A DNA stretch of 25,445 nt from a virus. Below the pieces are notes generated by a model. It saw only the letters and a list, made by a program, of their open reading frames with translations. It ran no database searches and was not told the DNA's origin. How positions within the stretch are numbered: the first letter of the stretch is position 1; each line of letters opens with the position of its first letter. Positions 8,629 to 15,878 of this stretch are shown here, piece by piece. The stretch spans positions 1 through 25,445 of IMG/VR virus record IMGVR_UViG_3300017989_000416; one strand, written 5' to 3'. The position numbers and the translations under genes were made by a program.

Positions 8629-9280
8629 TGATACCCTCCCTGTACTTGCGATTAATCAAGTCTCTATTCTGGTTGTACCTGTCCATCCAGTTCGGCTGTG
8701 TCCTGAATGTGCTCTTACACTTATGTCCCGTGTGGTCTACAATGCACCCGTCGTACACGGCCAGCCGCTTGCCGGCCTGCTGCACACGTATGCAGTAGTC
8801 GCGGTCTTCTTCGCCGTAGCCGATGAACCGCTCGTCCAGCGGGCCTACCTCGTCCAGCACCGCCCGCGGTATCAGCACGCAGACAAACGCCAGGATGGTG
8901 TCCGCATAGCGCACCGACGCCGGCTGTTGCGGCTTCTGCTGTGCATTGCACACGACGCCCTCGACGCCACACGACAAGATGCCAACGTCCGGATACGACT
9001 TCGCTACGGCGTGCATCCCCGCGAACCCGTGCTTCGTCAGCAGCAGCGCGTCGTCGTTCAGCAGGATCACGTCATTGTCGCCGGCGGCTGCGATGCCGAT
9101 GTTGGCATTTCTGGCGAACACAAACGGCCGGATGCCGTCCACATAGCGCACGTCAAGGTCGCACTTCGCCCCGTCATCCACGACGATGATGTCAATGTCC
9201 GGCTCGTTGCGCCGCACGAACGACACGCACGCTTTCAGGTTGTCGCTGTTGGCTGATAGGATTACGACTGATAGGCTCAC
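8621..9280 (-). CDS. Family 2-type (GT-A) glycosyltransferase
   Basis: 219 residues from GTG at 9280, which overlaps the upstream methyltransferase stop as GTGA; the track frame that begins further upstream is just the same frame read through the methyltransferase gene. Order of motifs: V-V-I-L-S at the N-terminus, V-V-D-D-G near residue 34 (nucleotide-sugar binding), L-L-N-D-D-A near 73 (DxD-like metal/donor site), and G-Y-G-E-E-D-R-D-Y-C near 155, the acceptor-side acidic block typical of GT2 and rhamnosyltransferase-like enzymes. Cytoplasmic, no membrane segment. Its stop overlaps the chaperone start by 8 bases, so it is translationally coupled to tail assembly genes. Likely transfers a sugar to a glycan or a virion protein; donor and acceptor are unknown. 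Confidence 0.88.
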   Translation of the reverse strand: MSLSVVILSANSDNLKACVSFVRRNEPDIDIIVVDDGAKCDLDVRYVDGIRPFVFARNANIGIAAAGDNDVILLNDDALLLTKHGFAGMHAVAKSYPDVGILSCGVEGVVCNAQQKPQQPASVRYADTILAFVCVLIPRAVLDEVGPLDERFIGYGEEDRDYCIRVQQAGKRLAVYDGCIVDHTGHKCKSTFRTQPNWMDRYNQNRDLINRKYREGING

Positions 9281-9804
9281 TGCCACACCGCCCGGAACGC
9301 TGTGAAGTCGCACGTCCCTTTGACGCCGATGCCTAACACGGTATGCGGATGGAGCGGGTCACCGATGAATCCCACGTAGCACGTCTCAAATGGACGCAGC
9401 AGGCTCTCGAATCCAGACGGCGTGAATCGCCAGTAGTCATGCGGGAACTCGTGTATCGGGAAGTCCATCACGCTGCTGAGGACGCAGATACCGCCCGGCT
9501 TGAGTATGCGGTGCATCTCATCACACGCCTTGTGGCAGTACTCAACGTGTTCCAGCGTGTCGAGGCATAGCACCGTGCCGGCGGTTTCATCCGGCAGGTC
9601 GATGTCGTGCAGGTTCAGAATCACGTCTACGCCCGGCCCCTCGCGCATGTCACACCCTACGTATTCCATGCCAGGGAATAGCGGGCGCAGATTGGCAATG
9701 TCTTCCTGCCCCTCGACTTGCAATGAACCGAACTCGTATATCGGGCCGCTTATCGGGATGGTCTTTGTTGCCACGCTGACGAACTGCTTTACACGCTGCC
9801 TCAT
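9277..9804 (-). CDS. SAM-dependent class I methyltransferase (Methyltransf_11-like)
   Basis: 175 residues. ATG at 9804 overlaps the preceding gene stop as ATGA. The SAM-binding loop is E-F-G-S near residue 24, followed by V-G-C-D at the end of strand 2, L-C-L-D-T-L-E-H-V as the post-strand-4 motif and L-K-P-G-G before strand 5. The later block F-P-H-D-Y-W-R-F-T-P is common in methyltransferases found next to glycosyltransferases in surface-glycan clusters. No DNA-methylase motif (no D/N-P-P-Y/F). Probably O-methylates a sugar or other small group; substrate unknown. It is the middle gene of a three-enzyme block with a second methyltransferase and a GT2 enzyme. Confidence 0.88.
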   Translation of the reverse strand: MRQRVKQFVSVATKTIPISGPIYEFGSLQVEGQEDIANLRPLFPGMEYVGCDMREGPGVDVILNLHDIDLPDETAGTVLCLDTLEHVEYCHKACDEMHRILKPGGICVLSSVMDFPIHEFPHDYWRFTPSGFESLLRPFETCYVGFIGDPLHPHTVLGIGVKGTCDFTAFRAVWQ

Positions 9805-10247
9805 TTGACGGCCTCCATCCTGATGGTCAGGTATGGCCCGTCTTGTCCGGTACGCAGATTAGCGTCAAGTATCTTGAACGCGGCCTTGATGCCGTATGAC
9901 TCAGCGAACCGCTCTCGGTATATGTTGCCGGCGGTGTAGTACAGGAAGCTGCGCTCGTTCCAGTAGCTCACGTGTGTCGGGTCTTGGAATGCGCCCGGCC
10001 CACCTGTGGTCGGGACGCCAATTTCGATGACGCCACCTGGCGCAAGGACGCGCCACGCTTCGTTCATCGTGTGTATCTTGTCCGGTAGGTGCTCGATTAT
10101 GTCTTTTGCCCGGATGAACTCTACCGAGTTATCGTCCCACGGCCACGCCTCGCGCAGGTCTGCTACTACTACGCCTGCGCGAGGCGATATGTCTACATTC
10201 ACATAATCAGGCCGTATGTCGTCGCAACATCCTAGATTTAGCTTCAT
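9801..10247 (-). CDS. SAM-dependent class I methyltransferase, small
   Basis: 148 residues. Starts with K-L-N-L-G-C-C (motif I; the usual L-N-L-G-C-G has a second C in place of G), Y-V-N-V-D-I at the end of strand 2, A-K-D-I-I-E-H-L near 47-54 and L-A-P-G-G-V-I-E-I near 68-76. This pattern is that of predicted SAM-dependent methyltransferases associated with polysaccharide clusters. ATG has a GGGGGAGGG ribosome-binding site and follows the major tail protein stop by 20 bases. No DNA-binding domain. Likely substrate is a glycan. It is distinct in sequence from its neighbour, so the two probably modify different positions. Confidence 0.87.
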   Translation of the reverse strand: MKLNLGCCDDIRPDYVNVDISPRAGVVVADLREAWPWDDNSVEFIRAKDIIEHLPDKIHTMNEAWRVLAPGGVIEIGVPTTGGPGAFQDPTHVSYWNERSFLYYTAGNIYRERFAESYGIKAAFKILDANLRTGQDGPYLTIRMEAVK

Positions 10248-10267
10248 GGCCCTCCCCCATGTTGCTA

Positions 10268-11266
10268 TCAGCCGCCCAGCGTTTGCAGTTCGTTCACCAC
10301 AAGGAATTGGGCGCCCAGCACCGGCGCGCTGTCGTCGTACACTGCCTTGAACGGCAGAGTCACGATGTCGTCACCGTCTTCGTCTTCGAGTGACGGCACG
10401 GCGGTGTATCTGACGGCCATGTCCACGCGGAACGTCTTGTACGTGTACGTGTCGCCGGTAGTGAGTTCAGAACCAAGGAACTCCATACGCATCAGCCGGA
10501 CGGTCTCATTGCGCGCCGCGGTGATTTCTGTCTCTGCCGAGGCGTCGTGCTCAAGCGTGATGCTGCCGGTGATTTCGTTCTCGCGGTAGCCTCGGAATAC
10601 GGTGGTCGAGAAGTACAGGTTGCCGTCCGCCGTGTGCAGTGCCTTCCAGCCGGTCGGGATGGTCAGGTCGAATGCGTGCCACGTGTTCGTCTTCTGCGTG
10701 GTGCCGACGGTCGTGGTGTCGATGTACAGCTTGCCCTTCTGGAACAGAATCTCTTCGACGTCCACCAGTGACGGCGCGGCGGTGAAGCTGGTATCAACGA
10801 CTTGCTGCCCGCGCAGGGTGCCGCCCATCATTACGGCCTCGCCCTTGGCTCCTGACAGCGTGATTTCCTCAGCGTAGACATACGCCAGTGAGTCTTGTCG
10901 CTGGTCGTCGCCGGCCTCGATGCACAAGGTCTGCTTGGTGCCGGCTACGGTGTCGATAATGTCGTAGGTGTACGCATAGCCAGAACTGTCAACCGTGCCG
11001 GTGTTGACGTTCTCGATGCCGATGGAAAACATCACCGGCAACTGTTCAAACGTGGCCGGCGTGTCGTCCAGTGTGACCGTACCCGCAAGCTGCGGGATGT
11101 AGGATCGGTTGCGCGGCATGTAGCTGCCAACATCCTCTTCGGGAAATACGATTGCGCGCTCGTCGTTCAGCACGCCCGTGCCTCTCCAGATTTCGGTTGT
11201 CGCCTCTGCCGTGCCTGTCGTCGTCTCGTACGCGAACTGGATTCTGCGTAGTGCTTTGACGCCCAT
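10268..11266 (-). CDS. Major tail protein (tail tube subunit)
   Basis: 332 residues, ATG overlapping the upstream stop as TAATG with AAGGAGG in front. Rich in beta strands, Thr and Gly, without enzyme motifs. The N-terminus, K-A-L-R-R-I-Q-F-A-Y-E-T-T-x-G-T, and the later T-V-T-L-D-D-T-P block are typical of phage tube proteins. It lies downstream of the tail terminator candidate and upstream of the chaperones. At 332 residues it is longer than a minimal tube protein (about 200), so an extra surface domain is possible. Assignment rests on context and composition. Confidence 0.78.
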   Translation of the reverse strand: MGVKALRRIQFAYETTTGTAEATTEIWRGTGVLNDERAIVFPEEDVGSYMPRNRSYIPQLAGTVTLDDTPATFEQLPVMFSIGIENVNTGTVDSSGYAYTYDIIDTVAGTKQTLCIEAGDDQRQDSLAYVYAEEITLSGAKGEAVMMGGTLRGQQVVDTSFTAAPSLVDVEEILFQKGKLYIDTTTVGTTQKTNTWHAFDLTIPTGWKALHTADGNLYFSTTVFRGYRENEITGSITLEHDASAETEITAARNETVRLMRMEFLGSELTTGDTYTYKTFRVDMAVRYTAVPSLEDEDGDDIVTLPFKAVYDDSAPVLGAQFLVVNELQTLGG

Positions 11267-11469
11267 TATTTAGCCTCCTTCTCCTTCTCCGGTTTCGGAG
11301 TAGGCTCTTTGAGGCTCTTCTTGTCCTGCTCTTTGGCAGGTGGATCAACGTACTCGGCATACCCGATACTGACCAGTGCATCGTTGTTCGGCTTCGTCAG
11401 GTCAATCTCAAGTCCACGGGCCAAATGCCCGCAACCAATCAACGATAGCGGCTTAAGTAGTCGGATCAT
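11266..11469 (-). CDS. Small unknown protein before major tail gene
   Basis: 67 residues. The first half (IRLLKPLSLIG, G-L-E-I-D-L, then V-S-I-G-Y-A-E-Y) looks like a small beta domain; the second half is a Lys/Glu/Pro tail from about residue 43. ATG has GGAGAG upstream and overlaps the glycosyltransferase stop by 17 bases; the stop overlaps the major tail gene. No recognised family. Small lysine-rich proteins in this place are frequent in phages; a role in tail assembly is a guess from position. Confidence 0.68.
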   Translation of the reverse strand: MIRLLKPLSLIGCGHLARGLEIDLTKPNNDALVSIGYAEYVDPPAKEQDKKSLKEPTPKPEKEKEAK

Positions 11470-12178
11470 GTGTTAACTCTCCTATCTGGTTTTCGGCCCG
11501 TTTCATTGCCACGTAGCTCGTAAAGGTTTCGCCGTCTATGTACTGATAACTCATGTGCGGCGAACAGATGGTCGTGTCCACCCACATGTCAAAGCCGTAC
11601 TTGTTGCACTGTGAGGAAAAATACGTGTCCTCACCCGGATAGTGGCCGGCATTATCGCCGCCCCAGTTGAACCAGAACCACGGCTCTGGTATCGTCTCGA
11701 ATACCTCACGGGCCACGCACAGTGCTGCACTTCCGCATACGTCAATCTTGATGAGGCCCGGCGTCCACTTCTCGATTGTGTGAACAATGCCGTCTTCGCT
11801 CTCGATGTAGTGGCATGGGTCGTATGGCCTACCGCGCCTGAACACCATCGCAGATAACACCTTCTTGTCCGGGTTCGCCTTGATACGCTCCATCATGTGA
11901 AGCGGTAGCCGTGACGGGTGACGGTGATCCGCGTCCAGCATCAGCAGGTGTGTGAACGCCGGGTCGCTCTCCAAGAACCGCTTCACCATCTGATTACGCT
12001 GTAGCGCCACATGCATCGGTTGTGACCGCATGATTCCGAACCCGTCAATCGCCGCCCGTGTTGCCATGTCAATGAAGTCGAAGAAAATGTCGCTGTTCGG
12101 TACGCCGGTGCGTTCCGGCAAAGGAGCGACCATCAGTCGTGGCCGCTCCGCAGCTTCCGTATTCTGTTGCGCTCCCAT
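11453..12178 (-). CDS. GT-A-fold glycosyltransferase, paralogue of the gene at 15216-15830
   Basis: 241 residues, ATG preceded by GGGGGGAAC. Motifs: L-D-A-D-H-R-H-P at 81-88 (DxD metal and nucleotide-sugar site), an A-R-E-V-F-E-T-I-P-E-P-W-F block at 156-168, P-G-E-D-T-Y-F at 181-187 and a late C-S-P-H near 205-208. The same four landmarks in the same order occur in the 204-residue enzyme 4 kb upstream, so the two are paralogues. No membrane segment. Located between the tail terminator candidate and the small gene before the major tail protein. Predicted to transfer a sugar; donor and acceptor cannot be read from sequence. Confidence 0.87.
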   Translation of the reverse strand: MGAQQNTEAAERPRLMVAPLPERTGVPNSDIFFDFIDMATRAAIDGFGIMRSQPMHVALQRNQMVKRFLESDPAFTHLLMLDADHRHPSRLPLHMMERIKANPDKKVLSAMVFRRGRPYDPCHYIESEDGIVHTIEKWTPGLIKIDVCGSAALCVAREVFETIPEPWFWFNWGGDNAGHYPGEDTYFSSQCNKYGFDMWVDTTICSPHMSYQYIDGETFTSYVAMKRAENQIGELTHDPTT

Positions 12179-12186
12179 GTTCCCCC

Positions 12187-12597
12187 CTAGATGTTGCGCC
12201 TCTGCTTAATGTCAATCTCGAATCGCCAGCCAAGGTGCATATCGTTACCAAATTGCAGCACGCCGTAGCTGGATCGCATCCCCTTCACTGTGTCCACCGT
12301 GCCGCTCAATGTGATGTTGGTGGACAGCATATCCTCAAAGCGGTTCAAGAACGGTCGCGCCACTGTCTCCGCCTGTGGCAAGTTACCCCGCGCCACGTGT
12401 AACTCCGCAATGATGGTGCTGTGGCTCTCAAATTCGTGGTACGGCCCGAATATCGTCTCGCCACGACTCGGCATGTTGATAAACGCCGGCATATCCATGA
12501 TGCTCTCAGGCGTCTTGTCGTGTGCCGCCTTGACGCCAGTTATGTCGCGCTCCAATGCTGCCAGCGCCGTGAATACCGCCTCGAAATCAGTCGCCAT
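12187..12597 (-). CDS. Tail terminator / tail completion protein candidate
   Basis: 136 residues starting T-D-F-E-A-V-F-T-A-L, with mixed helix and strand, and ending with a strand-rich part (Y-G-V-L-Q-F-G-N, then W-R-F-E-I-D-I). ATG at 12597 shares its first base with the preceding stop (TAATG). Size, position after the HK97 gp10-like protein and before the major tail gene, and overall make-up agree with the tail terminator family (lambda gpU-like). No specific motif proves it; another neck protein is possible. Confidence 0.68.
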   Translation of the reverse strand: MATDFEAVFTALAALERDITGVKAAHDKTPESIMDMPAFINMPSRGETIFGPYHEFESHSTIIAELHVARGNLPQAETVARPFLNRFEDMLSTNITLSGTVDTVKGMRSSYGVLQFGNDMHLGWRFEIDIKQRRNI

Positions 12598-13142
12598 TAC
12601 TTCCCCGCCATTCGTCGCCCTATATCTGGCAGAATCTTGTTCATCTCAGAGATCACGTTGCCCTTCGCGCCTTCCCACGCCTTACGCAGAAACTTCTTCG
12701 GGCGCAATCCGCCACGCAGACCGATGGCCCGTGCCACCGCCCACGCGCTGGCTATGCCATTTCGCTTCGCCCACGTTTCAAGCACCGCCGGCGGAGGCCA
12801 GTGTCGCTTGCCCGGTTTCGGCCCCGGCCCGTCGTAGAGTAGGCCAGTACCATACTCCTGATACGCCATGTGTTTGTTCGGACTGCCGACGATACCCTGC
12901 AAGTCGCTGCCAATCGGCTCTACCATGTGCGTGATGGACGATATGCCTTGCCCTGTTCCGCCCGAACCGTAGCCAGACGGCCCCTTGCCTGCCGCGTTTA
13001 CTTTTGCCGGCGTCTCGATGTGAATCAGCGCCACGTTCATGTGCTTGCTGGCAATCGACTTGACGCGTGGGTCATTCAGCCGGCGTATAATCTTGTCGAT
13101 GTCTTCGACGCCCTCTAGTTTGATTGGCAGCCCATCGGTCAT
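12597..13142 (-). CDS. HK97 gp10-like neck / tail completion protein
   Basis: 181 residues. The opening I-K-L-E-G-V-E-D-I-D-K-I-I-R-R-L resembles the G-x-x-x-L-x-x-x-L start of HK97 gp10-family proteins. The central Y-Q-E-Y-G-T-G (about residues 93-99) is the family's diagnostic aromatic-E-x-G-T block. The C-terminal region has P-K-K-F-L-R-K-A-W followed by a helix, also typical. ATG at 13142 overlaps the connector stop as ATGA. Acts in joining head to tail. A glycine-rich segment at 51-66 may be a loop. Confidence 0.85.
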   Translation of the reverse strand: MTDGLPIKLEGVEDIDKIIRRLNDPRVKSIASKHMNVALIHIETPAKVNAAGKGPSGYGSGGTGQGISSITHMVEPIGSDLQGIVGSPNKHMAYQEYGTGLLYDGPGPKPGKRHWPPPAVLETWAKRNGIASAWAVARAIGLRGGLRPKKFLRKAWEGAKGNVISEMNKILPDIGRRMAGK

Positions 13143-14026
13143 ATCGCTAGCCGTCTCAGGCCCGCATCGTACAGCACCGCCTTGATTTCCGGCGCTATCT
13201 CTTTGACGTACATCAGTTGGCCCAGTTCAATCACGCCGCCGGCGTCCTGGTACGAACCCTGCGCTCGCTTGAATGACCGCACCGCGGAGGCGATGACCGC
13301 TTCCTTGACTATCTCCGCCGGCCTGTACACATAGATGGTCGTGTCCTGGTCGTGCGCCGCGGCTGTCGTGCCGCATTGCGCGCGCTTGACGGTGAGCGTT
13401 TCGGTTCCGCCGGCGATGGTCGTCTTCACCACCAGCATGTACTCGGAGTCGGCCTTGATAAGCTGCCCCACCTGGAACCGCGGCCCGACGCCCCACAGGT
13501 CGTCACCGCTGATGCTGTTTACCGTGACGGTCGTGCCAGCCGCTGTAAGTGGGTCATTCTCTACCGTGTCCTGTGAGTCTTCCCACGCGTTAGCGTAGTT
13601 GTCGTGCCAGCCCCACCAGCCGTCAATCTTGACGCTCTTCTGCCCGGTGTACCAGTAGCCATAATTGCCCGTGGTGTTTTGATTCATATCGAGGCGGTAT
13701 ATCGGCGTGGCGTCGTATAGCAGGTCACTTCCACCAACGGCGAAGTAGTCCGTACTGGCAAGCGTGGTATAGTTCTCACCGTGGTCGTATGACATGTACA
13801 CGTTGTCTACTTCGAGCAGCGTGCCGTCAACGTGCAGTGATGCGCCGCCGTCTGAATGCGGGTAGCGTGTGGCGTATTGCGGCCAGAATGTCCTACCTGT
13901 CAGGCGGTCAATGAGGCGGCTTGACTGCGTGATACACCGACGGAAGGCGTGCTTGTATTGGTCAGTCGTGCCGAATGTATCTGGCAGCGCGTCTTTGATT
14001 TCTTCATACGTTGCGTATGGGATCAT
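13139..14026 (-). CDS. Head-tail connector (gp6-like adaptor)
   Basis: 295 residues, longer than usual for this family (100-200). The N-terminus, Y-A-T-Y-E-E-I-K-D-A-L-P, and the following helices with S-R-L-I-D-R-L-T-G-R match gp6/gp15-type head-tail connectors, which form the ring below the portal. A strand-rich middle (about 65-235) separates this from a C-terminal helical part (about 235-295, P-A-E-I-V-K-E-A-V-I-A-S-A-V-R-S-F). The extra length is the middle beta domain, which could decorate the neck. Followed by the gp10-like protein through ATGA. Confidence 0.82.
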   Translation of the reverse strand: MIPYATYEEIKDALPDTFGTTDQYKHAFRRCITQSSRLIDRLTGRTFWPQYATRYPHSDGGASLHVDGTLLEVDNVYMSYDHGENYTTLASTDYFAVGGSDLLYDATPIYRLDMNQNTTGNYGYWYTGQKSVKIDGWWGWHDNYANAWEDSQDTVENDPLTAAGTTVTVNSISGDDLWGVGPRFQVGQLIKADSEYMLVVKTTIAGGTETLTVKRAQCGTTAAAHDQDTTIYVYRPAEIVKEAVIASAVRSFKRAQGSYQDAGGVIELGQLMYVKEIAPEIKAVLYDAGLRRLAI

Positions 14027-14029
14027 CGC

Positions 14030-14419
14030 TTACCTCAGCGTGATAATGGTCGTGCCTGTCTTGGCGCTGCCGGCGTTGCTCACATTCAACGTGAGCGCAC
14101 TGTTGACTACCGCTCCCAGCCCGTCTTTGTTGGTCTTATATGTCGTGGCATCATTGGCAAGGTTCGCGCCCAGCCCGGCTATCACGTCCACACTGTTGCT
14201 ATCTGCGATGGTGATGTCGTACGCGTTGGTAGGCTGTGTGCCGCCACTGCCAGGTATCTGTGTCACCGATTCTATGATGCCATTCAGCACGGCAGTTGTG
14301 GCGCTGGTTACGCCACCGTCCTGCGCCGGCGCTGCTGCTGTACCAGATGTCCACGCCCACTTAATCTGCTTGACAGACGCGGAGGTGATTTCCGTTTTCG
14401 TTGCGGTTCCTACTGCCAT
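14030..14419 (-). CDS. Probable virion structural protein, unknown
   Basis: 129 residues, starting A-V-G-T-A-T-K-T-E-I. Thr/Ala/Gly-rich with many short strands, no cysteine, no membrane segment, and a repetitive-looking ending (L-T-L-N-V-S-N-A-G-S). Lies between the sulfotransferase and the head-tail connector. The make-up fits a small structural beta protein such as a decoration or stopper component. I recall similar proteins among neck genes of uncharacterised phages but cannot name a family. Confidence 0.65.
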   Translation of the reverse strand: MAVGTATKTEITSASVKQIKWAWTSGTAAAPAQDGGVTSATTAVLNGIIESVTQIPGSGGTQPTNAYDITIADSNSVDVIAGLGANLANDATTYKTNKDGLGAVVNSALTLNVSNAGSAKTGTTIITLR

Positions 14420-14422
14420 CGG

Positions 14423-15052
14423 TTACTCTCCATGATTCAATTCAGGATGCACAAACTCAATCGCGGCCTCTGTGACCGGAATGCCGAGGTACGCTGCCAG
14501 CACTTCGACGCTTGTCTCTGGCGCATCCAGCACGCCCTCGTATTCAATCTGCGCCCACTCTCGCCCTTCAAGGAAGTCAGCCAGCCGCTCGTTGTATTCG
14601 TCATACAGATAACCGGCGACCTCCGCGGTCTGGTGCGCGTCACGTGTCAGCAGCGACTTGACTACCGATTCCCGCTTGCGAAACACTGCCACGAATATCG
14701 GGTCGGTCAGGTGTGGCAGATAATGGTCAATGGTCAGGACGGTGCGCGGGTCTTTCCATCCCCATATCAGGTACTTGGCATCGCGCCGCGCTATCATGTC
14801 CTTGATAAGTGGCTCCGCGCCGGTGACGCTGTTCAGCATCTTGCGAGGCGGCACGTGATCCCATGCCCCGCCGCACGCCTCGATTATCTTTTGATTCACG
14901 TAGACGAATGATGTGTCCTCAAAGTGGCCCATCGGGTTTGACTCCGCAGGCCCGACTAGCACCGATCCCATTGACACGCCCAGGCGGGTGAGTATCCCCG
15001 CTACCATCGACGTGCCGCTTCTGTGCATTCCCAACACTACTACCTGGCTCAC
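14423..15052 (-). CDS. Sulfotransferase family protein (PAPS-dependent)
   Basis: 209 residues, GTG start at 15052 with GGGGGGAGCC directly in front. G-M-H-R-S-G-T-S (residues 8-15) is the 5'-phosphosulfate-binding loop of PAPS sulfotransferases. G-W-K-D-P-R (98-103) and F-R-K-R-E-S-V-V-K-S (124-133, with R125 and S133 for the 3'-phosphate) complete the usual set. The C-terminal helical part (170-200) closes the domain. No signal peptide or membrane segment, so it acts in the cytoplasm and needs host PAPS. It follows a glycosyltransferase and a 59-residue gene, so a sugar hydroxyl on a phage or cell glycan is the likely acceptor. Other members of this fold could hydrolyse or transfer other phospho-nucleotide groups, but the motif set is clear. 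Confidence 0.88.
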   Translation of the reverse strand: MSQVVVLGMHRSGTSMVAGILTRLGVSMGSVLVGPAESNPMGHFEDTSFVYVNQKIIEACGGAWDHVPPRKMLNSVTGAEPLIKDMIARRDAKYLIWGWKDPRTVLTIDHYLPHLTDPIFVAVFRKRESVVKSLLTRDAHQTAEVAGYLYDEYNERLADFLEGREWAQIEYEGVLDAPETSVEVLAAYLGIPVTEAAIEFVHPELNHGE

Positions 15053-15061
15053 GGCTCCCCC

Positions 15062-15241
15062 CTACCTGTCTTCCCATACTCCCGGTCGGTTTGCTATCTG
15101 TTGCGGCGTGGCGCTTGGCTTGTCGATGTTCGGTGACAGAATAATGTCACGCACGATGTAGCCCTTGGCCTTAAGCTCCTCAATTTCCTCTTTGGTGAGC
15201 TTGCGCCCGACCATCTTATTCCGCGGCGCGCTGGTTATCAT
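15062..15241 (-). CDS. Small unknown protein between glycosyltransferase and sulfotransferase
   Basis: 59 residues from ATG at 15241 (GGAGGC in front), overlapping the glycosyltransferase stop by 26 bases. Basic N-terminus (P-R-N-K-M-V-G-R-K), then an amphipathic helix L-T-K-E-E-I-E-E-L-K and a short strand G-Y-I-V-R-D-I-I-L. No known motif. Coupled to both neighbours, so it may belong to the modification group, but that is only position. Confidence 0.6.
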   Translation of the reverse strand: MITSAPRNKMVGRKLTKEEIEELKAKGYIVRDIILSPNIDKPSATPQQIANRPGVWEDR

Positions 15242-15830
15242 ATTGCCTCCTGAATGCATCCGATACGTTCTGGTCTACCCAGCCCTGTACCAGGTGCGGC
15301 GATTGCACCGACGGGTCAACCCATATCGGGATGTCGTGCTCGCGGCACTTCGCGCAGAATGCTAAGTCCTCTCCGAGCCACTTGCCGTATTCAATCGTGA
15401 ACCAAGGCGACGGGATTGTCTCGAATACTTCCCGCGCTATCATCAGACACGCGCCGCCTACGAAGTCGGTCTGGAATGGCTCGGTCGGGACAGCCGCAAG
15501 TCTCAGCATGTCGCCGTCATCATAGGCCCATGCGGTCGGTTCGTATGGCGGCCCACGCCGATATGATAGGCCCGACATCACCGGCTTGTTGTGCGCCAGT
15601 AGCCGCTCGACGATATCCGCCGGATGCTTGTGGTCTACGTCTAGCATCAAGATGTGCGAGTAGTCACTATCAAGCAGCATCTGCGCCAGTGTGTTGCGCT
15701 GCTTGTCGGCCCGTGTGTACTTGACACGAAAGAACGGATGGCCGCGCTCTACAATTGCCAGTAACGAAAATAGCGCCTCGTCACACGCGACGCCGGCCCG
15801 CTCTGGCAGTATTCCAAGTACTACGGTCAT
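15216..15830 (-). CDS. GT-A-fold glycosyltransferase
   Basis: 204 residues from ATG at 15830, three bases after a run of eight G on the coding strand. A start 42 bases further up is possible but would place the ribosome-binding site inside the hairpin at 15849-15870, so it is not chosen. M-L-D-V-D-H-K-H-P at 62-70 carries the DxD pair; A-R-E-V-F-E-T-I-P-S-P-W-F at 132-144 and G-E-D-L-A-F-C at 153-159 follow; H179 sits in S-P-H-L. These landmarks are shared with the enzyme at 11453-12178. Predicted cytoplasmic sugar transferase; substrate unknown. Confidence 0.87.
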   Translation of the reverse strand: MTVVLGILPERAGVACDEALFSLLAIVERGHPFFRVKYTRADKQRNTLAQMLLDSDYSHILMLDVDHKHPADIVERLLAHNKPVMSGLSYRRGPPYEPTAWAYDDGDMLRLAAVPTEPFQTDFVGGACLMIAREVFETIPSPWFTIEYGKWLGEDLAFCAKCREHDIPIWVDPSVQSPHLVQGWVDQNVSDAFRRQYDNQRAAE

Positions 15831-15848
15831 TCGCCCCCCCCAGGTGGA

Positions 15849-15870
15849 GGAGAGGGGTTGCCCCCTCTCC
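15849..15870 (-). promoter_or_regulatory. Perfect 9-bp hairpin downstream of beta-helix gene
   Basis: On the minus strand, GGAGAGGGG pairs with CCCCTCTCC around a GCAA tetraloop (GNRA type). It starts about 8 bases after the beta-helix stop and ends 18 bases before the glycosyltransferase ATG. No U-tract follows, so it is not a good intrinsic terminator; it could protect the upstream mRNA end or dampen translation of the next gene. Confidence 0.75.
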
Positions 15871-15878
15871 ATTACAGA

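Noticed and set aside
8462-9256. Plus-strand frame of 264 codons
   Set aside because: Antisense to the chaperone and GT2 gene, both of which have clear motifs and ribosome-binding sites.
13949-14911. Plus-strand frame of 320 codons
   Set aside because: Crosses three minus-strand genes, including a sulfotransferase with full motifs; composition is unlike a protein.
15831-15872. Earlier ATG for the glycosyltransferase
   Set aside because: Would translate through the hairpin and lacks a ribosome-binding site; the ATG at 15830 has a G tract at proper distance and begins the domain.
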